64,000 nt of DNA from Strongylocentrotus droebachiensis (Eukaryota > Echinodermata > Echinoidea > Camarodonta > Strongylocentrotidae): assembly GCA_035222895.1 (NCBI GenBank), contig JAVYIG010000112.1, positions 657,501-721,500 on the forward strand, read 5' to 3'. This document shows, in pieces, positions 32,569-45,530 of this stretch. The notes under the pieces were generated by a model. That model worked only from the letters and a program-made list of their open reading frames with translations. It had not been told where the DNA came from and ran no database searches. A program made the translations under genes and the position numbers. Numbering within the stretch: the stretch's first letter is position 1; the number at the start of each line of letters is the position of its first letter.

Positions 32569-35500
32569 CCTTTGACAATTGGTCTAGACGGAGTAATGAG
32601 TTGATCCAATACGCGGAAATAGAAAATAATGAGGCTCGGCTAAGATATGCACCGGGTAAAAATCAATTACGGTAAATCATTTCTCCACGTACATTACAAT
32701 AGACGTAGAGTGAGACTGCCCTCTACTAAGTATTATTATGAAGTTGTATTGACTGTACAAATTAGGGGGAAAGGGAAAACTGGATAAATGGAAGGAAACA
32801 AATTATCTTAATACTCTCTTTAGGCTATGTCGGATAATTTACGTATTGGTCCGTTTTCAATTGGTCAATTATGGGAATTTTGTGAGGATTTTTAGAAACA
32901 TGCATACATGTATTTTGAAAGAGAGTGTCATAAACTGTAACTGCGAGCATTGTTTCTAAAAAGATAAAATGGGTCTGAGTTTACCTTTAAGGCCAATTAA
33001 AATGGCGATTCTGGTCTTTAACATGATTTTTTAATATTTTGTATTAATAAAAAAAAAACACAACGAAACAAGCGTGCCCTCACGTTTCCATGATCACCTC
33101 CCACGAGAAAAGTCTTCCAAGTCAACAGGAAATGGATGTCCATAATCATGTTACATGTACTTTCTTTCCAAATGTTGCATAACTAGAACAATGTACCACG
33201 TAATAATAGTTGTTTGATAAGGAATATGGAAAAGACTGTAACACAATGTTAGAATAGATAAATCAGGGTTAAGGTCATGTGAATCTTAATCTCGAAGAGT
33301 GCAAGAGTGAAATTGCAGAACGTTGTTGATTCCGGTATTATTGAAATATCATTGAATAACAATGTGATGGGTAGACAAAATAAGGATAACCTCTAAACCC
33401 TAGGTAATACATTTTCGGATTTATGAAAGCTGTTTAATGGGCGAGAGACATGCCGTGCATGGTCGGTTTTCTCTCTCTCCCTTTATTTCTCTCTTTACAA
33501 CTTTTAACCGTAACATCTTTGTATTTCGTTTCATTTCTCCTTTTTTTCTCATTCTAGTGTATGTGTATTCTTTCGTTTTCTCTATGAATTGATGCCACAT
33601 CCAAATTTAAAAACAAAAGCAGACGTTAATGACAGGTAAATTCTTTGACTGATAAGCTAAGATATGCTTTAATCATATACCTATACATGTTAGTGTGAAC
33701 GTCATAGATATGTGAAACATAGTTCTTTGAAAGGGTTGAAAAGAAAGAACAAATCTTCGTCTTTCTTGGTAGTCATTGATCATTTATATCAGAGGGATGC
33801 TAACAAGTGCTCACACATATTATTGTACCAAATCTTAATACTGAAACTGCTGCACATCTAGTTTATTTTGACAATAAGTATAAGTTATGCAGCTTCGATA
33901 TTTATTTTTTACAAACTAATAATTTTTGATTAATAATTTCATGAGCTATGATGGTAAATACTTTTCAGAAAGCTACTGAGAAGCTATTAGTCGATAAAAA
34001 TGAGATGATTATGTATTTTACTATGATTTTTATGTTCAGATTTAATCTAGATAATTTCAAAACATGTTAAATCAAGTTAAAGAAGAAACAATTTAAAGTT
34101 TTTTAAAGCAATGTAGAACAAATATTAGTTTGTATACATAACATATGCAAAATGTTGACTGGGTGTTCTCATTTTCGCGACATTTGTTAAGTTGGGGGAG
34201 GGGCAGGTGGGCGGCCTTCGTTAACTTAAAAAAATGTAAGTGGAGATGGGGTCAAAACGGGCCCTTCTGGAGAGTTTTACAGAACTGATGTCGTGGAATC
34301 AACAATCATTTAAATACGTCACTTGCCTCTACGTTAAGGTTACAAGTGGTGATTGACTTAACATGAAGTGGACCATCGCACTCAGAGTGACTGATAGGGG
34401 ACGAGAAGGGGGCAAGATATAGATATGATAGGAGTATCGGCTTGGGATCCGCGGGAAGTAAGATACCCCCTCCTCACCTACTTCATAATACCCGGTTCCA
34501 AAGGCGTTGTTGATATAAAGAGAAAGAAGTTCATCCAATACTGTAATTAGATATTGCAAAGATATTTTGCACGTTAAATGTCACGCCGGTCGATGGTAAT
34601 CTATCAAAAGATAAGATAATTTGATAAACACACTTTCGTGTCTCAATATTCACCTCTTGGAAAGTTACAGCGGTACGCGTCAGGTTTTCAACTCAGCTCA
34701 GTTTCCAAATTCAAATGAAATCACGATCATCACAAGAAGCAAAATAAGGATCATATGCAGTCATCAACCTTATAGTTATACACCGATAATGTAGTTAACG
34801 GGGATAAACTCATCTATTTAAGTGCAATTCTTATCATCATGATCACAATACAAAAATATTAAAAAAAGTAATCACAGAAAGGTCATAACTATAAAGGGCT
34901 TTATTAACTAACTAATAAGCGCAATCTTAATAATTAAATTTGAATGATAAGCGCACTTAAACCCAAATGAAACAAACAACAAAACAACACATAATTTCCC
35001 TCTATTCATCTGCACACAGGTTGAAAGATTAAAATGTAGATATAAAGCTTGTATCTGTATACACGAAACTGAATTTTCAACTCTTGCTCGCTGGGTGAAA
35101 GTCAGGTTAATGACTCGTACCATGGAAACCGCACATAGAGAAAGGATAGGTAATTTGATATCCTCAAGAGTTTTCTATTCGTTTACTACACTACAATACG
35201 GGTGCGTGACGGGTAGACTCTTTTTCTTTGATCATCTCTCCAGATATGACCAAATGAAAAAATGTATCATTATCTACCTGGCTCTCTCCAATTGATAACG
35301 TTTGATCGTTATCATTAATTCTTACACTTGCGTCAACGAGTTTGGAAGGAAATCTATTTTTATCACTTGACGTATTCCGAGGGGATCTCGCGCGCGTAGA
35401 AAATGCATTACCGGGAGGGTAATGACAATTTGATGAAATTTTTCACATATGTATGGTATCTATTCCCATCTTTCAATATTTTTGATGGTTTGATCATGGA

Positions 35501-35641
35501 CCTCCATGGTTTGATCATCAGAGCGTCTAGTTTGATTGAGCGATGGTGACTTGGATGACTTGAAGTTCACGAAAGGGTTAGAGAAAAATATGCAAACCCT
35601 CTAGACTTGATCATTTTAGGATCGCATTACCATGTACTGCG
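32569..35641. other. Non-coding, AT-rich
   Basis: I see no gene, no clear repeat family and no structured element beyond short homopolymers and a few long stretches of T and A. Confidence 0.45.
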
Positions 35642-35645
35642 TTAA

Positions 35646-36143
35646 AGGGGAAGTTAACTTGATATTAACTTGGTTTTAATAAAAGTAGAGAAATAAGAGA
35701 AACAAATTAGTGAAAGTTCCAGCAAAATCAGGTTATAAATAAGAAAATGATGGATATGTTATTTATCAGTGAAACACAAATTTGCAGCACTGTACAGACA
35801 AAATCATAAACTTTCATTTTCTAAGTTATTGATGACTGAATAAATTTATTTCATACATGGGTTGTTTAAAACATATTTGCGATAAACGTATTTAGGGTGA
35901 ATATTTGATTGAAAATTTTCTTTAGGGAAAATATAGATTTTTGAAGTTTTTTGATACAGGGCAAATGGGAGGGAAGCTCGCAAGATACGTCACATAGTTG
36001 GCAATTTGTGTCTGATTGATTGCACCTTCAAAAACTCATAACTTTCTCATTTATAGCCTAATTGGTTTTTGCTTCCACTGACCCGTTTCTCCGATGTGTC
36101 TGCTTCTATTAAAGTCAACTTAATATCAGGGTGGATTGTCCCT
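35646..36143. mobile_element. TTAA-flanked MITE
   Basis: Flanked by TTAA at 35642-35645 and 36144-36147. The ends share aaggg and gatattaa in inverted orientation (aggggaagttaacttgatat on the left, atatcagggtggattgtccc on the right). The interior of about 450 bases has no coding frame. Confidence 0.65.
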
Positions 36144-36147
36144 TTAA

Positions 36148-37845
36148 TACAGAAGTTGTTAACATCTTGGTTTACATTCCTAGCTCAAGCACGTTCAGAG
36201 TAATCCTCTTTATTCGTTTTTGCTTGGCTGAGATCATAACATTGATTTAAAAGCCTAGAGGTAGGATCATGCTAGACATGTGACCCTTCATTGCATATCA
36301 ACCAAAATGATTTGATATGCATGGATGTAAAAAGAATTTCGTCGCAAAACCGAAAAAAACTTTGAGGGCATTTCAAGATATATTTCAGAAATTTCTGTGG
36401 CTTTATTTGGATATTAATAATATCATTACAACAAATAGTTCACTCATAATCGCTTCAGTACATTGCATTTCGAGAAAGATTATTCCATTAAATTTTAATT
36501 CAAATTTTTTAACTAAGGATTTTGCTTTGGACCCGTTTCATTTTCCTGCTGGTTTCTTTAAAACCTACTTTTCAAGTTATGATTTTTTTTATTTTTTTAT
36601 TTTTATTAGACTGTTAAAAAAAATATTAGCTTCATGTATATCAATACATGCATTCACACACGATTCTCTGGAGACAAATCTCAATGAAACATGGTTACTT
36701 CATTTGTTTACAGCGAACAAAACTCTGAATTAAAAACGAACGTTCATAACTTTCTAGCTAATCCTAAAGATGTGTTAATAGTAATGAAAGGGCATATGCC
36801 TATTTTATGCATTAAAATCGTATATTCAATACTACCTCTACTATAAGGGATACCACCAACAATTTTGTGATTCAATTGAAGTGCGTCTGTTTAAGTTACA
36901 ATGTGTAAAGAATCTTATTGTTTTCGTTTTCTTCTCTAGAATTCAACTGAAAGGTCATTTTCAGTGAATGTTTCAACCCTCGGTCGCATTTTATTTGCAA
37001 TTTTCTCTCCCTGGCGAACAGCAATGAACTATAGCGAAATCCGTCTGAAGATTTATCATACTCTGATAACACATCGCGGAGATATGGGAGATGGAATGAT
37101 AAACGTGCGTGTGAAACAGAAAGGGGGGGGGTGTATGATTGTCGGAATATTTATTTTCAGGCTCATTAGGAAGCTGATGTGACGTCATAACAATGACTGT
37201 AATCCCCTCACCCAGGGTCTTTGCTATTGGTTAGGTACACGGACGGCTCCAACAGTGTTCACATTAAAAAAGTGGATTGTTTTGTAAACGTTGATGCTGA
37301 AAACAATGCCACCAAGTGACTTTTGATAAAATGTGCCCACAGTGCCCATATCCTATTCTTTAGGGGCTCGTCATTGATTATGCATTTCAGTAGCAATATT
37401 GTAGCTCAAAATGTTCGTTCGGTGTTAAAGGCCCACTATGAACAATTCGATGAAATATGGTATATACATGTATGTTAAGACCCACATAAGACCACAGAAG
37501 GTCCTGGAGTTGCTCCAACAGGGCCCAAAGTGTCAGCTACTCAGGCAGTTAGTCGAGAGGACAACTTTTAGCTATTTTAGAATTTAGAATGTTTGATTAA
37601 TGCTTTGAATATTGATATGAAATTACCATCATATACATTACTTTTTGGAGCAATGTGTAATTGAAATTCCTAGTCTATATGTCATCAGCACAAGAGGAGT
37701 TAAACTGTCCCCTTTTCTGTCCTATTTGCTCACCTTAAATATCAACCCTTTCTATCATTTCCTTTTCCCTTTAAAAATATATTCATGCTATTGTTTAATT
37801 AATATAGCTTCCTTACATCTTTTTTTTTGTCCATTTGTTTCGTAC
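36148..37845. other. Non-coding, AT-rich
   Basis: Several open frames of 60-140 codons exist here but have low-complexity, AT-driven composition and no family resemblance. At 37425-37450 a short ttaaaggcccactatgaaca looks like the terminus of another TTAA element without a partner. Confidence 0.45.
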
Positions 37846-37849
37846 TTAA

Positions 37850-38045
37850 AGATAAAGTTGAGTTCTGGTCATGCGATTGCATTGTGAAAACTGTGTGAAA
37901 TCGATCAGAAAAAAGCTGATCATGTAACATTTAAGTATAGGTGTGTATTGCAAGGTTCTGGAGTCATTAAACCGATAAGAAATTTGGCCCAGCCTTGGTA
38001 AAGTAACAAGCACTGTACACAGAAAGATGTATATGGGACCACACA
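37850..38045 (-). mobile_element. Partial copy of the 56378-56744 element
   Basis: It begins at a TTAA (37846-37849). It follows in reverse the right half of the element at 56378-56744, sharing catgcgattgcattgtgaaa, tgcaaggttctggagtcatt-like and cacagaaagatgtatatggg. The left half and second TTAA are missing, so it is truncated. Confidence 0.65.
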
Positions 38046-38955
38046 AATATGTGGCATAAAAATTGGGCCTCGTTTTAAAGCTGTTTCTTGTCATATTTAG
38101 AATATGAAGGCATTTAAAGAGACATGCATTCCAGGGAACATGTTTTTCCACACTTGCAAAATAACAGTGATAACGCTCATAAATAGTTTTCGCCTCTTCC
38201 CAGAACTCAACCTTCTCTTTAAATTTGAGTCATGCACTCGGGTCAATGCACTCTCTATTAGATAATAGTAGCCTTCACTTGAGCGTTAGGAGAAGTCCAT
38301 TAATATGAGGGGTGCGGATACAATCAAGTTATGGTGACTAGAGGAAGTTTAGAAGGAGATTATTAAAGGGTGTCAACGTTTTATTTTTAAAGGAATAGGG
38401 GTGTCAGACAAAAATGTGCTGACGGTTTAGAAGAACAGTTTCAATATGAGGACATCGAAAATATAAAACTCTTAGACGTCGCACCCAAAGATACCAAAAA
38501 CAGTGTATCATCCATCCGTCTGTTGATTTTATGGCAAACCTATTACAAATAAAGAAAAAAATAAATCCTGTAGACTTTCTTAAAAATTGATAATTTCTTG
38601 ATTACTCAAAATAATAGTTTTCATAATAATTGTGTTATTTTTGGACAGATTCTTACCAAAGTGCTATGCAAGTGTCATTTCGCAGCAAATGCCTCAGGCA
38701 GGTTTGGCTTTCCATAGATGCATGTACAAACCATGATGTGCGATTGGGCCCTAAAGTTGCTTTATTTTGGTTCAAAGGAACCATCATCGAAAGGAATAAG
38801 AAGAAATTGCTCATATTTCATTATATGCCTATAATATTCAAGAAGTTACTTTGCTCAATTGGTATGTTAAGGAATAGGGTCATGTCTTCCCTCTTTAGCG
38901 CTCGCCATGTCATATATTGTTTATTCCCTACATCGCCATATTTCATGTATTTACT

Positions 38956-39396
38956 GTTTCACAGTGGGGCAATTTCACACAATATAATGTGTCACACTGT
39001 GGAAGTCCACACAGTGAAAATTTGCACAGTGTGGTGGGCGTTTCACAGTGTGTTTGGTGTTTCACAATGTGGTGCGCATTTCACTGTGTGTTGGGCGTTC
39101 CACAGTGTGGTACACAGTATAATGTGTCACACTGTGGAAGTCCACACAGTAGCAATTTTCACAGTGTGGTGAGCGTTTCATAGTGTGGTGGTTGTTACAT
39201 AGTGTGGAATTTTATACAATGTTTTCACAGTGTGTTCACATTATGAATCTGAAGTTATCCACACTGTTTGGTTCAAAGTGTGGCCACAATGTGAATCTGT
39301 GGTTATCCACACTGTGAACCACACTGTGGAACGACGCGACCCAATTCAACATTGGGGAGCACACTGTGTTTCACACTGTGAATGAGTGTGTTCTTT
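38956..39396. repeat. Cluster of about 20 CACAGTGTG / CACACTGTG words
   Basis: The nine-mer CACAGTGTG and its reverse complement CACACTGTG, with one-base variants, recur roughly every 20 bases in both orientations. A piece beginning aatgtgtcacactgtggaag is duplicated at about 38986 and 39121, a spacing near 135 bases. Two frames stay open across it only because the unit contains no stop. It resembles neither a simple microsatellite nor a clean tandem array. Confidence 0.75.
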
Positions 39397-39499
39397 CCAG
39401 CAAGGTAGAAACGTCCAAATAGAGGGCAAGGGCATTTAATGGCACAGTGGACGGGGAAGTAATACAAAGTAGGGGTAAAGTTCATCCGATTATCATTAA

Positions 39500-39840
39500 C
39501 TTTATGACCTTGAGTTTGTTCAATCTCCAATGTAATGAGAAAATCGGGGAAAGAGTAAGCTAATCTATCCCATGACAGAAGTAAGTGGAGAATAAAATTG
39601 ATACAACCAGCATAATCACAGTTCGATTGTCATTCGGGACGTTTGTGTCCGTGTGGGAGGGGTGGTTAATGACATGCAGTCAAATAATTGAGTCACTAAC
39701 GGCTGGCCAGAGATCAAGTGACAAATTACAACCTTGAGTTTGTTCAATCTATATGGGAATGGGTTAGCTAAGCTAGTATGAGAGAAGTGGATACTTGATA
39801 CAGCCAGCAGAATCATAGTCCGATTGTCATTCGTCTCCCA
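39500..39840 (+). repeat. Diverged direct duplication
   Basis: The segment at 39508-39638 (ccttgagtttgttcaatct through gttcgattgtcattcg) recurs in diverged form at 39731-39832. The two are separated by about 90 bases of other sequence. Confidence 0.65.
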
Positions 39841-40189
39841 AGGTTAAGGAGAAGATATTAAAATCTGAATTGTTTAACAAACTTCATTGAAAAACTATGA
39901 TGATACATCAGGATAAAAGATAATTGATCACTTTGAAATCAAGCTGCCCCTTACAATGCAAAGAGAGACTATTCAAGACGTGTTCAATTTCAATGTATTT
40001 TCCCCCATTCTTACAATGCTCGCTGCGATAAGTTGAAACTTGAGGTTCGGGATAATGAAATTGAGGTCAGTTCCAAGTAAATTCGATTGAGTAAATCTAT
40101 AGCAATACTGTGCAAAATTGACCGAGTGTAAGGGTATAACTACGGCTAGTGGCCATGAAGAAGACAAAATGATTGTACAAAGGATGGCC

Positions 40190-40372
40190 CAAAATCGTCT
40201 CTTAAAGGCATTGTTTATTAAACAATGTTTCCTATTTTTCATGAGATGCATGGCCCTACGTGTTATCAGTGTTTCTGATATGGTGTAATATTGAAGCCCA
40301 TAATAAAAAAAAGTGCGCTCCAAAATGATCATGAAGTGCTTCAAAAAAGTAAAAAATCTTTGAGTGAAAAAA
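40190..40372 (-). repeat. Interspersed repeat, copy 2
   Basis: Reverse-oriented relative of 17235-17400, sharing ggccctacgtgtt, gatatggtgtaatattgaag and tttgagtg. Confidence 0.6.
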
Positions 40373-40391
40373 ACTTGATATTTATAAGATA

Positions 40392-40396
40392 ATAAA

Positions 40397-40434
<38 letters not shown>

Positions 40435-40435
40435 G

Positions 40436-40470
<35 letters not shown>

Positions 40471-40471
40471 G

Positions 40472-40503
<32 letters not shown>

Positions 40504-40675
40504 ATACCACCACTACTACTATTACTACCACTTCTACTACTACTACAACTACTCCTACTGCTTTTACCACTACTATTACTACTATTACTACCACTTCTAC
40601 TACTACTACAACTACTCCTACTACTTTTACCACTACTATTACTACCATTACTACCACCACTACCACTATTACCAC
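40392..40675. repeat. TAC trinucleotide array with internal higher-order unit
   Basis: It starts as pure CTA/TAC repeats. From about 40500 it becomes a repeat of about 60 bases built from cactactattactaccacttc. A GA-rich stretch follows at 40676-40760. Confidence 0.9.
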
Positions 40676-41467
40676 AGGAGAGGGAGAAAAGGAAAGAAAG
40701 AGAGAGAGAGAGAAGGAGAGAAAGAGAGAAAGAGAAGGTGAGGGAGGGGAGGGGAGAGGAAATTGTAATGTGACGGTTAGAAGGAGGAAATGGATATTAG
40801 GGGGGGGGGGGCTTATTATTAGCGAAAGACTTCAAATGAAGATAAACAACCAGGCGTTTCATGCCCCATGTTCTGACTAAAGGTTTGAAGACACCGCTGT
40901 ATGGCTTGTCGATGCTATACAGAATCAAAGGGGATAAATGAAAGCCCTATCGATATTACCATGCACTCTTTAACCTTTGCGATTCATTGCCCCATAATCC
41001 CGCCTCAAAGCGCAATTTTAGGGTGACGTACCCATTGTGAGAGTATAAATTGTCTCGGGTAGAATGAAAAATTTAAAGCTATACATTTTCCGAGAAAAAC
41101 TCAACGGTATTGTGATAAGTATGCTCTTATATTATGCATGTTATTTCAAAATTGTAGAATTTCATCACAGCTACATCACGGATGAAACCGTTCTACATGG
41201 TCAATGGAAATAATAAAGGCCTTTGCGAACAGCCTCGCATTCGTTCAATTTGATACTCGACTCTTGGATAGTTTATTTTAATAATTTATTGTCACCAGTT
41301 TAAAGTTTACATGCTATAAAATTTGATTGTGTCTTTTCACTCATATTTACCGCTTTAACGATTTTATCGATGGATTTCTTTGTCTCCTATCTCGCCTATC
41401 TGTCTATCATATCGCTGGATCCCCAGACTTGTTTGGTTTTTACTATGGCTGTATAAATTCAATACAA

Positions 41468-41681
41468 CAGAGAGAGAGAGGGAGAGAGAGAGAGAGTGAG
41501 CGAAAGACAAAGAGACAAGAGAAACACACAAAGAGGTAATGAGAAAGAGAAAAGCAAAGATAAAATAGAGAGATTAAGAGAAAGAGAGTGAAAGAGAAGG
41601 AGATAGTGAAAGAAAGAGAGAGAGAGAGTGAAAGTGAGAGAGAGGGAGAGCGAGAGAGAGAAATTGCGAGAAAGTGTGAGT

Positions 41682-41728
<47 letters not shown>

Positions 41729-41729
41729 T
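41468..41729. repeat. GA and GT microsatellites
   Basis: GA-rich sequence with interruptions is followed by a GT run (41683-41712) and a final GA run. Confidence 0.9.
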
Positions 41730-41739
41730 CGGTTTGGGA

Positions 41740-42833
41740 CTCTAACTAATCCAATTTACTCCTCATACCGAGGATGATTGTATACTTGGAAGTATCTAAA
41801 CGGATTATACGTTACTTACATGAAGTCATCCGATCCAATAACCCCATATCCCTCCCTGTGCATGTAATGGCTCTAGCTCTATAGCATAGGAAATGGATTG
41901 AGTTGAATCGTTTGAAAGCTTTATTTTGAAATGCTGTGTATTTGCAACGAAACATGATAAACAAAAAAAGTTAGAAGGGCTTTAACTTTTACACGTTTAT
42001 AATGCCATTCTGGCCAGCCCTCTAGAGCTAGACAACAATAGTTTAAAAAAACACCATACAGCCCCCCCCCCCAACTCTATTATCTAATTGTATGTAGACT
42101 AAAAAGCCGTGTTGAATCCAAAAAAGTAATATAAACATAAACGTGATATACAACGATTCACTTTCAATCTATTATCCAGGTACGTCATTTCATCATGTTC
42201 ATTGCGTCATAGATATTACCGCAGACAACACTGTTTAGATCTTTCAATCCCTCTCTCCATTACGCCCCTCCTGAGAAGCATGCCATCACCATCATCTTAC
42301 TCATCCAACTCATCATCACAACCATTGTTCTCATTACCATGGTAACGATTCCCTTTTTTAAAGAATTAACATTATTTCTAACCCTCACCCCCTTTACACC
42401 TGCCCTGTGCTTTTCATCATACTGGCATGATACATCCAATGCTTGCCAAATGATTGTCATCAATAGCTGCATGCCAGAAGGCCGTTAAACATGTGTTACA
42501 ACGACATTCTGCATGGCCTTCTGCATGGCACGAACCAGGCGGTATCATTATATGAAACATTCTGCTTATCACATTCCAAACCAAATTCAAGCATCTTGTA
42601 AGCTCTTCATCTTCCAGTCATTGTGAATTCCAAACCGTCAGCCCAAAATCTGGTTTGTGATTTAAATCTGAAAATTCAATCTATCGGCGGTAGCCGAGTC
42701 ATCCCGTCTCATCACAGTATCATGTAGATGCGAATTTTCACTCAAATCTACCCGCTCCTCCTGTCGGCCTACAGTTCGACTGGTGCATGTTGGTGGTGAT
42801 GATAAAACCGGTGCATTGTGGACGTAGACATGG
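41740..42833. other. Non-coding
   Basis: There is a C run at 42063-42071 and otherwise unique-looking sequence. The words tctgcatgg and ggccttctgcatgg repeat around 42510. No exon is supported. Confidence 0.4.
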
Positions 42834-43238
42834 GGAGTGTTTCACAAAGACCAAGATCGACTTAAGTTGAACTTGACTATGGCAGGCCTTTCATGCCACT
42901 AGTTCCTTTGACCATTCCTGGCATCGGTTTCTCAAGGGACGTACAAATCGTGGTCACAAAAATACAGATTTTTGTTGTTGTTGATAGTTCATTATTGAAG
43001 GAAAAGATATTATCTAAAGATCATAATTCAGAGACTAATAGAACGGTGAAGTGTGACGTCATCAACAATTTGTTTTTAGAATTTCTCATTTTTTTCTTCA
43101 TTTTCCAAAAGAGCATCACAAAAAATGTCCAATTATTGTCGAAAACCAATTGAATATGTTAAGTATTGGCTGAGATATGACCATCTGAATAAATAGATTT
43201 CCAATAGGAACTCAGTCTTATTTTGTGAAACACCCCCA
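42834..43238. mobile_element. MITE with gtgtttcacaaa termini
   Basis: The left end gggagtgtttcacaaagac and the right end attttgtgaaacaccccca are near-perfect reverse complements bounding about 400 bases. The interior has no transposase. The same terminal theme (tttcacaaa, gaaacaccc) is frequent in small elements of marine invertebrates. Confidence 0.7.
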
Positions 43239-43472
43239 TGGTACGAGTATATGATGATGGTGCCCAGATGTTCCTTGCTCATCAAATAAATGTCAGATTA
43301 TATCGAGATGCATAGTTATCATACACATTTATAGGACCATTCGCGTCTTTCATTTTGGAATCTCTACTCAGGTGATGCCCCAGACAAAGTCAGTTGACCC
43401 GAATACTGTAACCACCACCCCCCCCCCCCCCCCATTTCGATATCAATGCAAATCAACTACACGAAACAACCA

Positions 43473-43690
43473 AAAGTTCGCCAGAAAATCCTTTTAAACT
43501 TAGGGTTGATTCTGAAAAAGAGATACTCGGCTTTAAACTTATATATTACTCATCACAATCGGATTTCACTAACTCAATTAAAAAGAGAAGAATGTCCAGT
43601 CCCGTAGAATGTTACTGTACTTTATATAGAAAAGGGGTGTTTAAAGTATGTAGTCTATTTAAGCACTCTCACTCCCATTGTGCATTATGG
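43473..43690 (+). repeat. Interspersed repeat, first of a pair
   Basis: It shares with 62373-62585 the segments agggttgattctgaaa, aactcaattaaaaa, gtagaatgttact and ttaagcactct, in the same orientation and spacing. The pair is non-coding and moderately diverged. Confidence 0.75.
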
Positions 43691-45282
43691 AAAAAAGATA
43701 ATCAAATATCTATAGACATTTCTGTGAAAGATTAATCAGATTGTCGTTGCACACTAGATATGAAAACTGGATATGAAAATGAGAACAGTAGCAAAGGTCG
43801 TACCTAAATAAAAACTACTATAACAAAGTAACATTTAAAAAAACGTAGGTCTACAAAATACAATTTCTTAATTGTTTTGTGCACTAACTGAAAACCACAC
43901 TATGCTAATAACACTTATAACAGACATATATGTACACGCAGGCGAATACACGCACACACATTCATGAATATACAAAGATGGTAAAAAGTAATATGTGGCA
44001 TGATAAAATTATGAATACATACAGTACAAGGATAGATTTGAAGACAATAGTTGTTTAAAGAATTCCATTAAAATCATCACACCATCGAAGCTTTGTGATG
44101 AATAAAATGTTGTTCCTTTCTTTCAGGGAGGGTGGGGTGTCGTTACCTCGTCACCTTCCACATCTTTAATCTTCACATATGAACTGTTGTATATTATTCT
44201 TTCTATTTTCAGTGTAAATTTTGATTTTTCAGGATTCATGTACAGATTGTCTAGCGTGCGTGGATGCTGGTAACTTCTTGATATGATCATGTGACTCGAT
44301 TATGTATGTATCTGTTTGAGTACTCTGTACGTAGTTATCAAATTAATATTCGAGGATGGAATTATCATCGAGATGACTGATTAATAAACATGTGAACGAT
44401 GCTCCGATCACGATTAAACCATAATCACATTTCTCCCTGTTTATGCAGGCATAGTTGTCGTTATTTTCTTTAGTTTGTCTTGTACGAGATGTTTCTCGAC
44501 ATTTATAAACAAGCTATCTCTATGAAATTTTGCCCTTATGCACACGTACCTCAATTTTTTCCAGAAACATAACTCGACATATACAAATACAATAAAACTG
44601 AAAATAGCAAACGAGAAAAACGGTCAAAAGCAGAACGAAGCCTTTATTTTAATTAGGAATAAAAAAGTATTTTTCCTAATTAAAAACAGTATAGAACATG
44701 GATCATCAACAAATGGTATTAATCTAGGCCTATTTTTATAACATTTGTCAATCCATGTAGATAAAACGGTTCCTTTTTTTCCAGGAAATGCTAAATCTAT
44801 TAGTCGCAGGGTCGTTATTGCATATATTCAATTACGATTCTGGTTGATTAAAATATAAGAAGGTGAGCCGGGTTTGACCAGCAAGGGTTAAATATTAATA
44901 TGTCTCAGTATGAGGCCTATTACATTGAATTATGAACAGGCATAGATGGCACTCATCATGACCGTGTAGGCTCAGAATCATGCACTCTATCTATACATCT
45001 CCTTATTCACCTATCATGGTTCAACTGTGTTATAACGTGTATCCACCTGTTAATCAAGCTTCCCATTCTGTTGTATCAGTATGTCTATCTAATTTAATTA
45101 TTCATCTATTAATTTTTACATATCACTCAATCCAAAATTAATTTGATCATCGTACTGACATAGCCTATATTATTGCACATTTTATCTCAACTTCTACATT
45201 CTCTACAAATGGCGAAATTAAAGGTAGATAGTGACACTTTATCATATTCAAGAAGTTTGGGAGTTGACATTTACATAAGTGG
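43691..45282. other. Non-coding, AT-rich
   Basis: I see no gene or clear element. Confidence 0.4.
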
Positions 45283-45530
45283 AGGTGTTGAGGTATAGTG
45301 GTTCATTCACTTTACTGTCAACCCAAGGATCGAGGGTTCGAATCCCAGCTCGACACTGACACCCTTTGAAAAGACACCTAACAACTATGGCCATTCTCCA
45401 ACTATTCTAGGTGTTAATGGGTACCTGGCACTTGCTTGTAATTACAGGGCCCTTAGGAAGATCAGAATTTACGCTAATGAGGCTTACCTGGGTAAACAAT
45501 ATTATTGACAAATATTTTTGTATTATTGTT
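45283..45530 (+). mobile_element. tRNA-derived SINE with ATT tail
   Basis: Box A-like ggtatagtggttc and box B GGTTCGAATCCC are followed by a body with gttaatgggtacctgg and an ATT/ATC microsatellite tail to about 45680. The gggtacctgg word is shared with the SINE at 2317-2604, but the rest of the body differs, so it is a relative. Confidence 0.8.

Noticed and set aside
36317-36733. 138-codon open frame on the plus strand
   Set aside because: Composition is Phe/Ile/Lys driven by AT-rich DNA. It has no recognisable motif and no splice or promoter context.
38630-39183. Overlapping open frames of 180 and 88 codons with repeated FHSV/SQCG words
   Set aside because: The frames stay open because the CACAGTGTG repeat has no stop. 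There is no domain, no splice context and AT-rich flanks.
40392-40675. CRISPR-like regular repeat
   Set aside because: It is a trinucleotide microsatellite without spacers, and the genome is animal.
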